Assembly: GCF_904424705.1 (NCBI RefSeq)
Contig: NZ_CAJGBF010000001.1
Span: 372,001 to 436,000 of the forward strand
Reading direction: 5' to 3'
Length of the DNA stretch: 64,000 nucleotides
Source of the DNA: Rossellomorea arthrocnemi
GTDB lineage: Bacteria; Bacillota; Bacilli; Bacillales; Bacillaceae_B
Each line of letters begins with the position of its first letter. The stretch's first letter is position 1. A program made the translations under genes and the position numbers. A model generated the notes under the pieces. That model searched no databases, was not told where the DNA came from, and saw nothing but the letters and a program-made list of their open reading frames with translations. Below are positions 32,573 to 42,203 of the stretch, one piece after another.

Positions 32573-35140
32573 TTAACTACCCCAGAAGGAAGTGAAACCA
32601 TCATGCATGATTTTAGGAATCATATTAGACAGCTTTTCGGCTGATTTTGAGAAACGAGCTTCTTCCACGTTCGAGGCTGTATTCATCTCATCCCACTCAT
32701 TACTTGTGCAGAATAGGAATAGCTTCTTCAATGCTTCTTCTGTTTTCAGATCATTCCCTGTTAATCTAGGAAGAACCTTTTGAACCAGCTGGTAGTCAAA
32801 AGCTTCGTCAAATTCCATCAGCTGTCCTTCGTCGTTATAAATCATGTAAAAACAAACTTCATCTCGCACCCGATAGCCGAAATGAGCCTTGATCGGTTCC
32901 AATATTGTATTTACTTCAACAAGCAGCCCAGTAACAACTCTCACAAGATCCTCATGACCAAAGAAAGCATCCTTCAGATTTAGAAACCTTCCAGCCATTT
33001 GTTGATTGTCTATAGCTACTGGTCTAGCAATCGAATTCTTTGTTAGAAACCCAAAATGATCTAACACCACGTCATTGTATTCAATCGTATTCGCCCGATC
33101 TAACACCTTTGGACTGAATGGATGAGTCGTCTCGTCCATATTCACTGTGCCAATAATGTAGAAATTATCTCGTAAAAGAAGTCTCCCTACTTCCTCTTCC
33201 TCCACAACAGGAGCAGAAACCATCTCCCCATCCTGGCGATCACGACTTTCCATCACACTCAACAAGTCACTAAAATAGTATTCTACTCGTGCTAAATTCA
33301 TCTCATCCAACAGTAAAAAATAAGGCTTGTCACGGCTTTCTGGCTTATTTGCTTCCATTAATACTTTTGTTAACGGTCCTGCCTGGAACTCTCCTTTAAT
33401 ATCACGATATCCAATAAGGTCCGATCCGTCACTCCAGTCAGGTCGTACTGGGATTAGGGCAAACTGCCCAGTTTCAGCCGTTGCACCTAGACTTTCAGCA
33501 AGCAATTGAACAATCTTCGTTTTACCCGTACCTGAAATACCGGACAGAATAACGAATGGTTTTGTCTTTAAAGAAAGGTATAAGTTGATGATATCTTTAC
33601 GATCATAATAGTATCCTTTAGCAGAAATATAATTATGGATATGATCAATTAGTTCATCATCCTTCTGAAACTCGACTTGGATTCCCTCTACTTCAGGCAG
33701 GACTTCATCTGTTTCACCTTGAGTATTAGAATACTCTATGTATCTCTCATAATAGGCAATCATGCTCTCTAGATCGTCCACAAGCTCTCCTTCAGAAGGC
33801 ATGTCGTCTCTACGATATTCTATGTAAGCTGCGGTCGATAATGCATACCCCCTCGCTTTACTTGACTCTCCTAGATATACTTCATTATCCTTCTTTACCG
33901 AAGCCTTCATTTCAACATGATCACGGATTTCCTGCTTACGCTTCAACATTTCTTCTCTTGTCGTTTCTGTTACTCCCTGTGCCAACGTTAGATAAAGTCT
34001 ACCCATATCTTCACTGAATAAATAAACGATATAATAGCCTCTTTGAGTAGAAGTCGTAATTACTTTATTCATAATGGCAATCCAAGGAACAGACGCCCAG
34101 TTCCCTTGACCCACCGAGCCAGTAACAGTATATTGATCATTTAAACAATGCAGCTGCTTGAACTCTTTAGGGACATCGCTTCTTACATATGATCCAAGCT
34201 CATTCCCTCCAAAGGGTTGGGCCTTCGCTTGAACGTAGTTATTCATGATATATAAGAGTTTTTCACGTATCGAGGTTTTCACAGTTGGGTGCTCCTTTAG
34301 TATATTGACTTGAATATTCGGGGTGTACTCATCATCGATTATTAAATCTACATATTGAAGCCATTTGAGGAGGTTCGTTGTTCTTTCTCTCGCTACACTA
34401 TCCAACATTAAATTATCCCCAAGTGAATTCCTTACTATTAATTTCCCTACCTCAACTAATGCTCTTTTTTTCTCATTTGGCCCATGATCTTTTAATAAAC
34501 CTAAAATTTCTATTGCGATTTTAAAATACTCTTTATGTAACATAAGTTCCCGTAATAGCTTTATCTTGTTAGATGAGCGAATGTATTTATCGAAGAGTTC
34601 CTCGTTTTGATGATGATCCTTATCCAGGAAACCTAACAACCTTAAGTCCTGACGCGCTCTCGACTTAATTCGATACTCATTACCTTTCAGTTGCTCACTT
34701 AATCTAACAGGATGATACGTACCCTCAATAACCTCCTCTAAAAAGGTCATTACTTTATGAATCTGCTCATTCGGCAAGTCATCTGTTTTAAACTCAATAA
34801 ATGAAATCGCTGTCTTTTGCCCTTTCTCCACTACCTTTACAAAAGGCAGCTTTGAGAAGAAAGACATTATAAAAGAAGTTCTCCCCTTCGTTTTTACAAA
34901 ATCCTCTTTAGTAGCCACTCGAATCGAGGAAAACTCTTCCCATGCTTGTTGTAGAAACTCAAAAGAAATGGATTCAATTGAAGTAGTTTTCTCTCCACGC
35001 TGAAATTTCTCCAATGATGACTCGGTCTCTACATAAATCCCTTTTTCATCTATTTTTCTAATGTAGTTCCTCTTCTTTATCGATAAGGTTTCTATCATTT
35101 TTGTTTGTTCTGCCAATGCTTTTATGATTTCTATTATCAT
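32573..35140 (-). CDS. mcrB: McrB-like AAA+ NTPase with MrcB N-terminal domain
   Basis: 855 residues. Residues 1-280 are an unassigned helical region. About 295-400 matches the MrcB_N/DUF3578 domain (KEFKQLHCLNDQYTVTGSVG, GRLYLTLAQGVTE). The C-terminal AAA+ domain has Walker A SGISGTGKTK (about 533), the Walker B form typical of McrB, LLLDEMNLARVEYYFSDLL (about 610), and IIGTVNMDE (sensor 1). The N-terminal domains presumably read the modified or foreign DNA. AGGAGACAACT precedes the ATG. First gene of a two-gene type IV restriction operon. Confidence 0.88.
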   Translation of the reverse strand: MIIEIIKALAEQTKMIETLSIKKRNYIRKIDEKGIYVETESSLEKFQRGEKTTSIESISFEFLQQAWEEFSSIRVATKEDFVKTKGRTSFIMSFFSKLPFVKVVEKGQKTAISFIEFKTDDLPNEQIHKVMTFLEEVIEGTYHPVRLSEQLKGNEYRIKSRARQDLRLLGFLDKDHHQNEELFDKYIRSSNKIKLLRELMLHKEYFKIAIEILGLLKDHGPNEKKRALVEVGKLIVRNSLGDNLMLDSVARERTTNLLKWLQYVDLIIDDEYTPNIQVNILKEHPTVKTSIREKLLYIMNNYVQAKAQPFGGNELGSYVRSDVPKEFKQLHCLNDQYTVTGSVGQGNWASVPWIAIMNKVITTSTQRGYYIVYLFSEDMGRLYLTLAQGVTETTREEMLKRKQEIRDHVEMKASVKKDNEVYLGESSKARGYALSTAAYIEYRRDDMPSEGELVDDLESMIAYYERYIEYSNTQGETDEVLPEVEGIQVEFQKDDELIDHIHNYISAKGYYYDRKDIINLYLSLKTKPFVILSGISGTGKTKIVQLLAESLGATAETGQFALIPVRPDWSDGSDLIGYRDIKGEFQAGPLTKVLMEANKPESRDKPYFLLLDEMNLARVEYYFSDLLSVMESRDRQDGEMVSAPVVEEEEVGRLLLRDNFYIIGTVNMDETTHPFSPKVLDRANTIEYNDVVLDHFGFLTKNSIARPVAIDNQQMAGRFLNLKDAFFGHEDLVRVVTGLLVEVNTILEPIKAHFGYRVRDEVCFYMIYNDEGQLMEFDEAFDYQLVQKVLPRLTGNDLKTEEALKKLFLFCTSNEWDEMNTASNVEEARFSKSAEKLSNMIPKIMHDGFTSFWGS

Positions 35141-35342
35141 AGTTGTCTCCTAAATAGTCATTTTCTATAGTTTATCACAATTATTTCCATGTAATAAAAA
35201 AGCCTCTCTGCAATATGCAAAGAAGTTTTAAATAACTTATTCCGTATCCAATTATATGACGTAAACCGTCTTCCCCATAGTGCTACTGACTATTATATCC
35301 TAGCCTAACCGAGAGGTAATCAATTCAATCGAACTCAACCAA

Positions 35343-35666
35343 TCAATCCTTTACCTCAATCAAAAAGATCTTCTCTTCAAACCCACCACGCTTCTCCGCT
35401 TTCTCTTTACGCACCGCTTCAACTTCTTCTATAGAAGATCCATGATGCTTAGCCAAAGCATGAATAATCTCTAACAGATCCGCCAGTTCTTCTACTGCTT
35501 CTCCATTCGATTCAGCTGTGCAATACTCGTCCAGCTCTTCATAGCTTTTTTCTTTTAAATATTTTATGTAATCCTGATCATTTAAGAATTCTGTTGAAAA
35601 CTTTTTTCCTGTCTTCTCAATAATTTGTGGAATTTTATCTCTGACTAGTTTGTTGTACGTTGGCAT
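35343..35666 (-). CDS. MazG-like nucleotide pyrophosphohydrolase
   Basis: 107 residues of the all-alpha NTP pyrophosphohydrolase family. It starts MPTYNKLVRDKIPQIIE, a signature of phosphoribosyl-ATP pyrophosphohydrolase-like house-cleaning enzymes. The metal-binding ExxE...ExxD is seen in KSYEELDEYC and EAVEELADLLEII. AGGAGGTCGTAAT precedes the ATG. Such proteins remove abnormal or excess nucleotides and are common in defence islands and phages. A link to the neighbouring McrBC genes is possible, but spacing (200 bases) suggests a separate transcript. Confidence 0.85.
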   Translation of the reverse strand: MPTYNKLVRDKIPQIIEKTGKKFSTEFLNDQDYIKYLKEKSYEELDEYCTAESNGEAVEELADLLEIIHALAKHHGSSIEEVEAVRKEKAEKRGGFEEKIFLIEVKD

Positions 35667-35851
35667 ATTACGACCTCCTATTTTATGTATATTAACATTT
35701 TAACACGACATATAGTTGCAAATAAAAACACTTTAAGTCTGCCACTTACAAATCTACTATTCCGTCACACTTTATTTCAAAATGTGGCGTTTAGTCTGTG
35801 TTAACTCTCGATTCCCCCTTGAATAATAGAGTTAGAGGTGGGTAGTGAGAG

Positions 35852-36136
35852 ATGGATATACATAACGGATTAAACAACATTATTGGCAAGCAGATTCGTA
35901 AAGAACGAAAACTTCAGAATTTAACGATTGATGAATTAGCAGAACTAGCTGGTCTTCATCACACCCACATGGGAGACATTGAAAGAGGAAATGTCAATAC
36001 TACTATCGTCACCCTTTTCAATGTAGCTGCCGCGTTAAACCTTAATGATCCATCTGACTTGTTGACCAAAGCCACTAAAGATCTTTACCCTCACTTTCAA
36101 GAAGAAGTGAAAAATCGTACAATTAAGAAGAGGTAA
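35852..36136 (+). CDS. XRE-family regulator, C-protein-like
   Basis: 94 residues, a single helix-turn-helix domain (IGKQIRKERKLQNLTIDELAELAG, then MGDIERGNVNTT) with a short basic tail ending RTIKKR. GAGGTGGGTAGTGAGAG precedes the ATG. The size and placement resemble controller (C) proteins that time restriction gene expression. It is divergent from the MazG-like gene and forms a pair with the 63-aa gene downstream. The target is unknown. Confidence 0.8.
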   Translation: MDIHNGLNNIIGKQIRKERKLQNLTIDELAELAGLHHTHMGDIERGNVNTTIVTLFNVAAALNLNDPSDLLTKATKDLYPHFQEEVKNRTIKKR

Positions 36137-36176
36137 ACTTTCATTATATTAATCTCTATTTAACTAGGGAGGTATC

Positions 36177-36368
36177 ATGAATAAAAAAGAATTTTACGTC
36201 ATTAAAGATAAAGATACCGTCCGCTACACGATTATGGGATTTAATTGTAAGGACGGATATGGAGAAGTATTTATTCGAGACAAAAACTCAACAACTTACG
36301 CTTTTAGAGGATTTAATAGACAACAAACGTTGAAAGAAGCTAAAAAGCAGATTAACTCTTTAACTTAG
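36177..36368 (+). CDS. 63-aa protein of unknown function
   Basis: Begins MNKKEFYVIKDKDTVRYTIM behind GGGAGGTATC, 40 bases after the XRE gene. A small, beta-rich, basic protein (GYGEVFIRDKNSTTYAFRGF) with a C-terminal helix. I do not recognise the family. It shares a transcript with the XRE regulator and is followed by a strong terminator. Confidence 0.6.
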   Translation: MNKKEFYVIKDKDTVRYTIMGFNCKDGYGEVFIRDKNSTTYAFRGFNRQQTLKEAKKQINSLT

Positions 36369-36397
36369 ATACCTTTACTAAACCTTAACTATGCACT

Positions 36398-36430
36398 AAA
36401 AAAGGTGACACCAATTGTGTCACCTTTTTT
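36398..36430. terminator. bidirectional terminator between the 63-aa gene and the OLD gene
   Basis: AAAAAAGGTGACAC pairs perfectly with GTGTCACCTTTTTT around a five-base loop. It has Ts at both ends and lies between convergent genes. Confidence 0.88.
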
Positions 36431-36546
36431 AGTATTTACTCCCAATATCTTAACCCCATCATCAAGAATGTCTAAATAAGAAATGGCTAAACTTTTGTTA
36501 TGAATCACAAAGAAAAAGAGGCACCATAAAAGCACCTCTATGAATA

Positions 36547-38364
36547 CTATTTGGATTCAAACTTTTTTTCTGAATCTACTTTTTCCAGTTCCGTTAAAAG
36601 TTCTGATGTGTTCTCCCATTCTATACATCCTTCTGGAGTAGGTGCAGAGTGATCAATCAGAGATAAAAGCAGCTTCTTAATTTTTTCAAACGCTGTTGGG
36701 TCTTTAGTCAAAGTCATTAATGCATTGTAAGGCTTTTCTCCTTTCACAACTTCATTAAAATACGCCTCTTCAAAATTCGGCACAGATGCTAGAAGTCTTA
36801 CTTTACTTGAATCAGTATGCAGCCTAACTGTATCTATAATCTTTTCATTGGAAGACCAAGCCTTGTTTTTCTTTGGCTCACCATCTAATTTCTTCTTATT
36901 TGAATAAGGTCTATCAGAGTCGTGAAGTACTGAATAAGAGGAATCGAAATGATTTAATATCTTTACCAGAGATACAATGGTATCCTTCCCTCTCGCTCGT
37001 ATTATATGAACACCTTTAAAAAGGTCAGGTTGAGTCTCCAAAATATATTTAAATGCAGTATATTCCGTATCTCCTTCTACAATAATAGAATGGCCACCAA
37101 AGAAAAACTCTGCTACATACGGATCAAACATATTTAGGAGTTTTAACCTCTTCTTATCTTCCTGATCAAGTAAAGCTCTTCTAGGTCTAAATAATGTAGT
37201 TCCCTTTATATTTCCGTTTCCACTACGCTCTACTCTAACAATCGTCGTATTATCTCTTGCTAAATCAATAAATGCAGGCGAATGAGTAGTAACCATAACC
37301 TGCCAATTATTGTTCTTAGGTAAATCATACAAGCTTTTACAGGCTTCCCTAATTGCACTGGGATGTAAACATAGCTCAGGTTCATCCAAAAGTAACACAT
37401 GAGGTCTTTCATTTTTCTTTTTCTTTTTGAGTTCTGTCTCATTAACAAAGCGTAGTGCAGCCCATAACAATGTTCTTCTAGCCCCGCTACCTTGTTTCGC
37501 AATTGAACTTTGGTATCCACCCTCAGGTCCCATTAAGAGCTGAGATTTAGCCTTAAATAAACTCACGCTTTTTTCAATTTCCTCATGAGGCCTAGCATCA
37601 AATTTAACTTCATATCCCGGAAAAACATCGCTAATAAGGCTAGATAATTGACCTTCTGCTTCTTCTATTTCAGTTTTAGAATCAATTAATATCTGTTCTT
37701 GCATTTCTTGAATTTTAATTAATAATTTTTCATAGTCAGTCTGATCATCTCCTCCATCCCCTGACTTAGTTGACATACTTTTAACTTTTTCTGAAATAAT
37801 TGAAGAAAGAATTTCTGTAATTTCATTTGCTTGTCTTTCAGGATTCTCAAATGCTTCCACTAAATGAGGTTGTGGTCTTTGAGAATTTGCTACATTAGGA
37901 GCACCCCAAGGTACATTATCTGACCATTTCCCTTGTTCAACATCGTAACCCCTTCTTATTGGAAGACCAACATCTTTCCAAATCCATTGCTCTCGAACAT
38001 ATTTTTCCTGAGTATTATCATCTATTCTAATCCAACGGTCCCCTGGACTATTATCATGGACAATAGTATGCAATTCCATCTCAGAATATATGCCTTCAAT
38101 AATTTGGCTATTTGGAAAATCATCCAGAGTTAACTTACATGCATTGGATCCATGAGACATTATAACCTCATAAGCTTTAAGTATAGTGCTCTTTCCTACA
38201 TTGTTAGAACCTACTAAAACAACAATATCATCCAATTCAATTTCAACGGGTTCGTTTCCAATACACCTAAAGTTTTTTATTATTAGTTTACTCAACCGCG
38301 GTCTAGGAACATTCGGATCTTTGGATTCTAAAGTCACTTCTGTCTCACTCTTCTTTTTAGCCAA
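36547..38364 (-). CDS. OLD-family ATP-dependent endonuclease (ATPase plus TOPRIM)
   Basis: 605 residues from the TTG at 38364, chosen because AAAGGAGG is spaced eight bases from it; an upstream TTG at 38397 lacks a site. The ABC-type ATPase has Walker A VGSNNVGKST (about 51-60), a signature region near QSSIAKQGSGARR, and Walker B HVLLLDEPELCLHP with the following TTHSP switch. The TOPRIM nuclease follows with IIVEGDTEYTAF and LHDSDRPYS. Phage P2 Old and related class 1 OLD nucleases act in phage defence. No UvrD-type GajB partner is adjacent, so it is not an obvious Gabija pair. Confidence 0.9.
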   Translation of the reverse strand: MAKKKSETEVTLESKDPNVPRPRLSKLIIKNFRCIGNEPVEIELDDIVVLVGSNNVGKSTILKAYEVIMSHGSNACKLTLDDFPNSQIIEGIYSEMELHTIVHDNSPGDRWIRIDDNTQEKYVREQWIWKDVGLPIRRGYDVEQGKWSDNVPWGAPNVANSQRPQPHLVEAFENPERQANEITEILSSIISEKVKSMSTKSGDGGDDQTDYEKLLIKIQEMQEQILIDSKTEIEEAEGQLSSLISDVFPGYEVKFDARPHEEIEKSVSLFKAKSQLLMGPEGGYQSSIAKQGSGARRTLLWAALRFVNETELKKKKKNERPHVLLLDEPELCLHPSAIREACKSLYDLPKNNNWQVMVTTHSPAFIDLARDNTTIVRVERSGNGNIKGTTLFRPRRALLDQEDKKRLKLLNMFDPYVAEFFFGGHSIIVEGDTEYTAFKYILETQPDLFKGVHIIRARGKDTIVSLVKILNHFDSSYSVLHDSDRPYSNKKKLDGEPKKNKAWSSNEKIIDTVRLHTDSSKVRLLASVPNFEEAYFNEVVKGEKPYNALMTLTKDPTAFEKIKKLLLSLIDHSAPTPEGCIEWENTSELLTELEKVDSEKKFESK

Positions 38365-38713
38365 CAGAATTTCCTCCTTTAGATTAAAATTTTTCAAGTA
38401 ACCTCTTAAACTATGGCAATACCTGACACTATTAGACTAACATAAAATCCATTATTTGTAATTATTTTACATATATAAAGAGTTTTAAAGAGATTATGAT
38501 ATCACTAATATCTTTCTCTTTTTTTCAACACCGCATACAAAGTTCTAAGAGTCATAATAGAAGTACAATGGGAGTACCAAAAGCAGGTGAAATTCTTTTA
38601 TTTCCATAGTTGAAAACATTACAATATTCCCATGTAAATATTCACACCCACACCCCTCCTCCTACATATTTACAGTATAATAAAGAAAAGAAGCAATAAA
38701 GGAGATTTAAAGG
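38365..38713. other. intergenic region between OLD and hsdR
   Basis: About 350 AT-rich bases between divergent genes. A TATAAT at 38676-38681 is a likely -10 for hsdR, but no clear -35 is seen. AAAGGAG lies nine bases before the hsdR ATG. No repeats or small genes were recognised. Confidence 0.5.
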
Positions 38714-41467
38714 ATGGGCTATCAACCGGAAGCACAACTCGAAAAAAATTTACATAAGCAGCTAGTAGATCAAGGATATAAACCTGTTAAGATCCAAGAC
38801 TACGAAGCTCTATTAATAAATTTCAAGCAACAACTCAACACTTTCAATGAACATAAATTAAATGGACAACCATTGTCCGATGTTGAATTCAAGAGAATTC
38901 TTACTTTAATCGAAGGTAAAAGCATATACGACTCCGCAAAAATACTAAGAGATAAGCTATTAATTGAGCGTGAAGATGGTACACAACTTTATGTAGAACT
39001 CATGAATACTAAAGACTGGTGCAAGAACTTGTTCCAAGTAACGACTCAAACGACGGTTAAAGGTACTTATACCAATCGATATGATGTGACGATTCTTATT
39101 AATGGTTTGCCTCTTGTTCAAATTGAGCTGAAGCGTCGTGGGTTAGACTTCAAAGAGGCGTTCAATCAGATCCAACGTTACCGCCGTCATACGTTTAACG
39201 GTCTATATCGATTCTTACAGATCTTTGTTGTGAGTAACGGAGTAGATACGAAGTACTTTTCTAACTCGGATTATGACATTCAGTTTGGGTTTACGTTTTT
39301 CTGGTCAGATGAGAAGAATGAATTGATTACAAACTTACAAGAGTTCAGTAGTGCGTTCTTAAAACCATGCCACTTAGCCAAAATGATCAGTCGTTATATG
39401 ATCATCAATGACACGGATAAGGCGTTGATGGTAATGCGTCCTTATCAAGTATATGCTGTAGAATCGTTGGTACAACGCGCGACGGAGACGAAGAACAACG
39501 GTTACATTTGGCATACTACTGGGTCGGGGAAGACACTTACTTCCTTTAAAGCTGGCCAAATTTTAGCGGATGAAGAAAGCATCAAAAAAGTTTTCTTCTT
39601 AGTTGATCGCCAAGACCTGGACAGTCAAACGATCTCAGAATTCAACAAGTTTCAAAAGGGTGCGGTAGACCGGACAGACAAAACCGAAATCCTTATTGAA
39701 CAAGTTCAAAATCCAATGAAACGATTCATTGTGACGACAATTCAAAAAATGAATAATGCGATTAAGAACCCTAAATATGCAAAGATCATGGCACCATACA
39801 AACAGGAGCGAGTTGTCTTTATCATTGATGAATGTCACCGCAGCCAATTTGGTGATATGAGAAAGGAAATTGATCAGCACTTCCAAGGTGCACAGTACTT
39901 CGGCTTTACAGGAACGCCGCGCTTTGTTGAGAACAAGAGCCAAGACGGACGTACAACAGCTGATCTATTTGAGAAGTGCCTGCATCATTATCTTATTAAG
40001 GATGCGATTCGTGATGGGAATGTTTTAGGATTTTCAGTCGAGTATATTCGCACCTTCAACGCAAACATCGATGAATCAGATGAGACAGAAGTACATGCTA
40101 TAAACACGGATGAAGTATGGCACGACGAACGTCGTTTAAACCTTGTTGCTGATCATATTATTGATAATCACCAACGACGTTCTAAGAATAAAGGGTATTG
40201 TGGAATGTTCGCAGTAGATTCCATTGCAACATTAATAAAGTATTACGATATTCTCAAGTCGAAGAACCACGACCTTAAAATTGCTGGTATCTATTCATAT
40301 GGGCAAAATGAGGATAGTGACGGAATGAGTGAACATTCTCGTGAAGCGCTAGATCGTATGATTACAGATTATAACAAGATGTATGAAACCGACTTCTCTA
40401 CTGAAACATGGGATCGATATTTTTCCGATGTATCCAAAAAAGTAAAAAATGCTAAGGTTGATATTCTACTTGTCGTTAAAATGTTCTTAACTGGATTTGA
40501 TAGTAAGCCTCTCAATACACTTTATGTAGATAAGAACATGGTGTATCACGATTTGGTGCAAGCCTATAGTCGTACAAATCGAGTCGAGAAATCAACTAAA
40601 CCCTACGGAAACATCGTTAACTACCGAAACCTAAAAGACAATACAGATGAAGCCATTAAGTTATTCTCTAGAACAGACAATGTAGATACTGTTCTAATGG
40701 GTAGCTATGAGGAATATTTAAAAGCCTTTAAGAATGCTGTGAAAAATCTTCGAAGCATTGCTGTCATCCCAGAAGAAGTTGACGAGCTAGAGCGAGAAGA
40801 AGATAAAAGAAAATTTATCATTGCATTTAAAAGTGTGACGAAATTCCTTCAACGGTTACAGTCGTTTTCAGACTTTGAGTTTGATGAAAAAGAACTGACA
40901 ATCTCTCAGCAATCCTATGAAGATTTCAAAAGTAAATACTTCAAAGTATATGAAGACTTTAAACGGAGTGAAGTACCAAAAGAATCGATTTTACATGACA
41001 TCGATTTTGAGTTAGAGCTAATGCATACAGACAAGATTAATGTCAGTTACATCTTGAACCTGATTGCGACCCTCAACACTGAGAATAACAAGGAACGAGA
41101 CAAAGAGATTCGTTTTATTAAACAAGAGTTAGATCATGCCTCAGATCCGAAATTACGACTGAAGATTGAATTGATTAAAGGATTCCTGGATAAGATCGCT
41201 CCAACTCTTACTCCAAGTGATTCTGTTATGGATGCCTACAACCGTTACGAAGAAGCAATGAGCGAACAGGAACTCGAATCATTCGCAAAGAAAGTTGATA
41301 TCGAAGACAGTGTCTTGCGAGAACAGGTCTCAACGTATGAGTACTCCAATTTAATTGAAAAAAATGTAATTATGGATTCTTTACCAGGTTCTTTCTTAAA
41401 AAAGAACAAAGCAATCAAAGCAATCACCTCTTTTATTCATGATTTTTCTGAAAAGTATGGTGCATAA
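38714..41467 (+). CDS. hsdR: type I restriction endonuclease subunit R
   Basis: 917 residues. The N-terminal nuclease domain has the PD-(D/E)XK-type core, with YDVTILINGLPLVQIELKRRG around residue 135. Two helicase domains follow: Walker A HTTGSGKTLTS (about 266), FIIDECHRSQFG (motif II, about 370), FGFTGTPRF (motif III), and LTGFDSKPLNTLYVDK with SRTNRV (motifs V-VI). It forms the motor and cutting subunit of a type I R-M complex with HsdM and HsdS. The gene heads a four-gene operon. Length is normal and the motifs are intact. Confidence 0.96.
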   Translation: MGYQPEAQLEKNLHKQLVDQGYKPVKIQDYEALLINFKQQLNTFNEHKLNGQPLSDVEFKRILTLIEGKSIYDSAKILRDKLLIEREDGTQLYVELMNTKDWCKNLFQVTTQTTVKGTYTNRYDVTILINGLPLVQIELKRRGLDFKEAFNQIQRYRRHTFNGLYRFLQIFVVSNGVDTKYFSNSDYDIQFGFTFFWSDEKNELITNLQEFSSAFLKPCHLAKMISRYMIINDTDKALMVMRPYQVYAVESLVQRATETKNNGYIWHTTGSGKTLTSFKAGQILADEESIKKVFFLVDRQDLDSQTISEFNKFQKGAVDRTDKTEILIEQVQNPMKRFIVTTIQKMNNAIKNPKYAKIMAPYKQERVVFIIDECHRSQFGDMRKEIDQHFQGAQYFGFTGTPRFVENKSQDGRTTADLFEKCLHHYLIKDAIRDGNVLGFSVEYIRTFNANIDESDETEVHAINTDEVWHDERRLNLVADHIIDNHQRRSKNKGYCGMFAVDSIATLIKYYDILKSKNHDLKIAGIYSYGQNEDSDGMSEHSREALDRMITDYNKMYETDFSTETWDRYFSDVSKKVKNAKVDILLVVKMFLTGFDSKPLNTLYVDKNMVYHDLVQAYSRTNRVEKSTKPYGNIVNYRNLKDNTDEAIKLFSRTDNVDTVLMGSYEEYLKAFKNAVKNLRSIAVIPEEVDELEREEDKRKFIIAFKSVTKFLQRLQSFSDFEFDEKELTISQQSYEDFKSKYFKVYEDFKRSEVPKESILHDIDFELELMHTDKINVSYILNLIATLNTENNKERDKEIRFIKQELDHASDPKLRLKIELIKGFLDKIAPTLTPSDSVMDAYNRYEEAMSEQELESFAKKVDIEDSVLREQVSTYEYSNLIEKNVIMDSLPGSFLKKNKAIKAITSFIHDFSEKYGA

Positions 41468-41588
41468 CTTTGGAGAGCGCAAACCCAGCGCTCTCCTTTG
41501 ATATTTTTAAAAATATCAATTGCCATATGAAATTATATCCATTAAACTAAACGGAGTGTTACATTTAAAAATATCAAGGAGGTGTGCC

Positions 41589-42203
41589 GTGAAACTTTAT
41601 GAAATTGCTGAATTTACTCAAGGTGCTTTTATAAACCGTTTAGAAAACTCTTCTTCTGAGAATGAATTATTTAAAGTTAAACCTCTTTCATTAAAGGAAT
41701 TTAATGAAACACTTGGACTGAATTATCGAATGTCAAGAGAAAAAAATGCCGAAATATTTGTCGCAAAAAAAAAATTAACGCCTAACTTATTGACTGATAC
41801 AAATAGTATTATCCTAAATATACATACGCAAAAGATAGCTTTGTTACCAGAGCAATATACTGGGCTATTAATCACAAATAATTTTATAAAAATACAATTA
41901 ACAAGTTATGTAGATGAAGCTTTTTTTGAATGGTACTTTAATGAACATCCGTTCGTCCAAAAACAGCTAACTGTATTATGTGAAGGAACTGCCAATTCAT
42001 CATTAAAACTCTCTCATTTAAGAAATTTAGAAGTTGATTTACCGCTCTTTAAACAACAAGTTACTATTGGCAAAATTGCACAATTTAAAAAAAGAAAAAA
42101 ATCATTGATGGCTGAAAAAAACAGATTACAACAGTTATATATACAGCAAAATTTGATACAAAGCATCACTAATTTAGGGGGAAGCAAAAATGACAACAAG
42201 TGA
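41589..42203 (+). CDS. accessory single-TRD specificity subunit (half HsdS)
   Basis: 204 residues from a GTG at 41589 behind AAGGAGGTGTGCC; the frame is open upstream but without a site. It contains one target-recognition-like domain (KLYEIAEFTQGAF...FEWYFNEHPFVQKQL, typical of HsdS TRDs) and one conserved helix (VTIGKIAQFKKRKKSLMAEKNRLQQLYIQQNL, in pieces), about half of a normal HsdS. It lies between hsdR and hsdM and overlaps hsdM by 14 bases. A dimer could replace the full HsdS and give a palindromic specificity, or it may be a spare TRD. It is clearly diverged from both halves of the full HsdS. Confidence 0.75.
   Translation: MKLYEIAEFTQGAFINRLENSSSENELFKVKPLSLKEFNETLGLNYRMSREKNAEIFVAKKKLTPNLLTDTNSIILNIHTQKIALLPEQYTGLLITNNFIKIQLTSYVDEAFFEWYFNEHPFVQKQLTVLCEGTANSSLKLSHLRNLEVDLPLFKQQVTIGKIAQFKKRKKSLMAEKNRLQQLYIQQNLIQSITNLGGSKNDNK

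Noticed and set aside
36547-38364. Possible Gabija system formed by the OLD protein and a UvrD helicase
   Set aside because: GajA and GajB are normally adjacent. Here the helicases are more than 7 kb away, on the far side of a complete type I R-M operon, and belong to a different tight operon.
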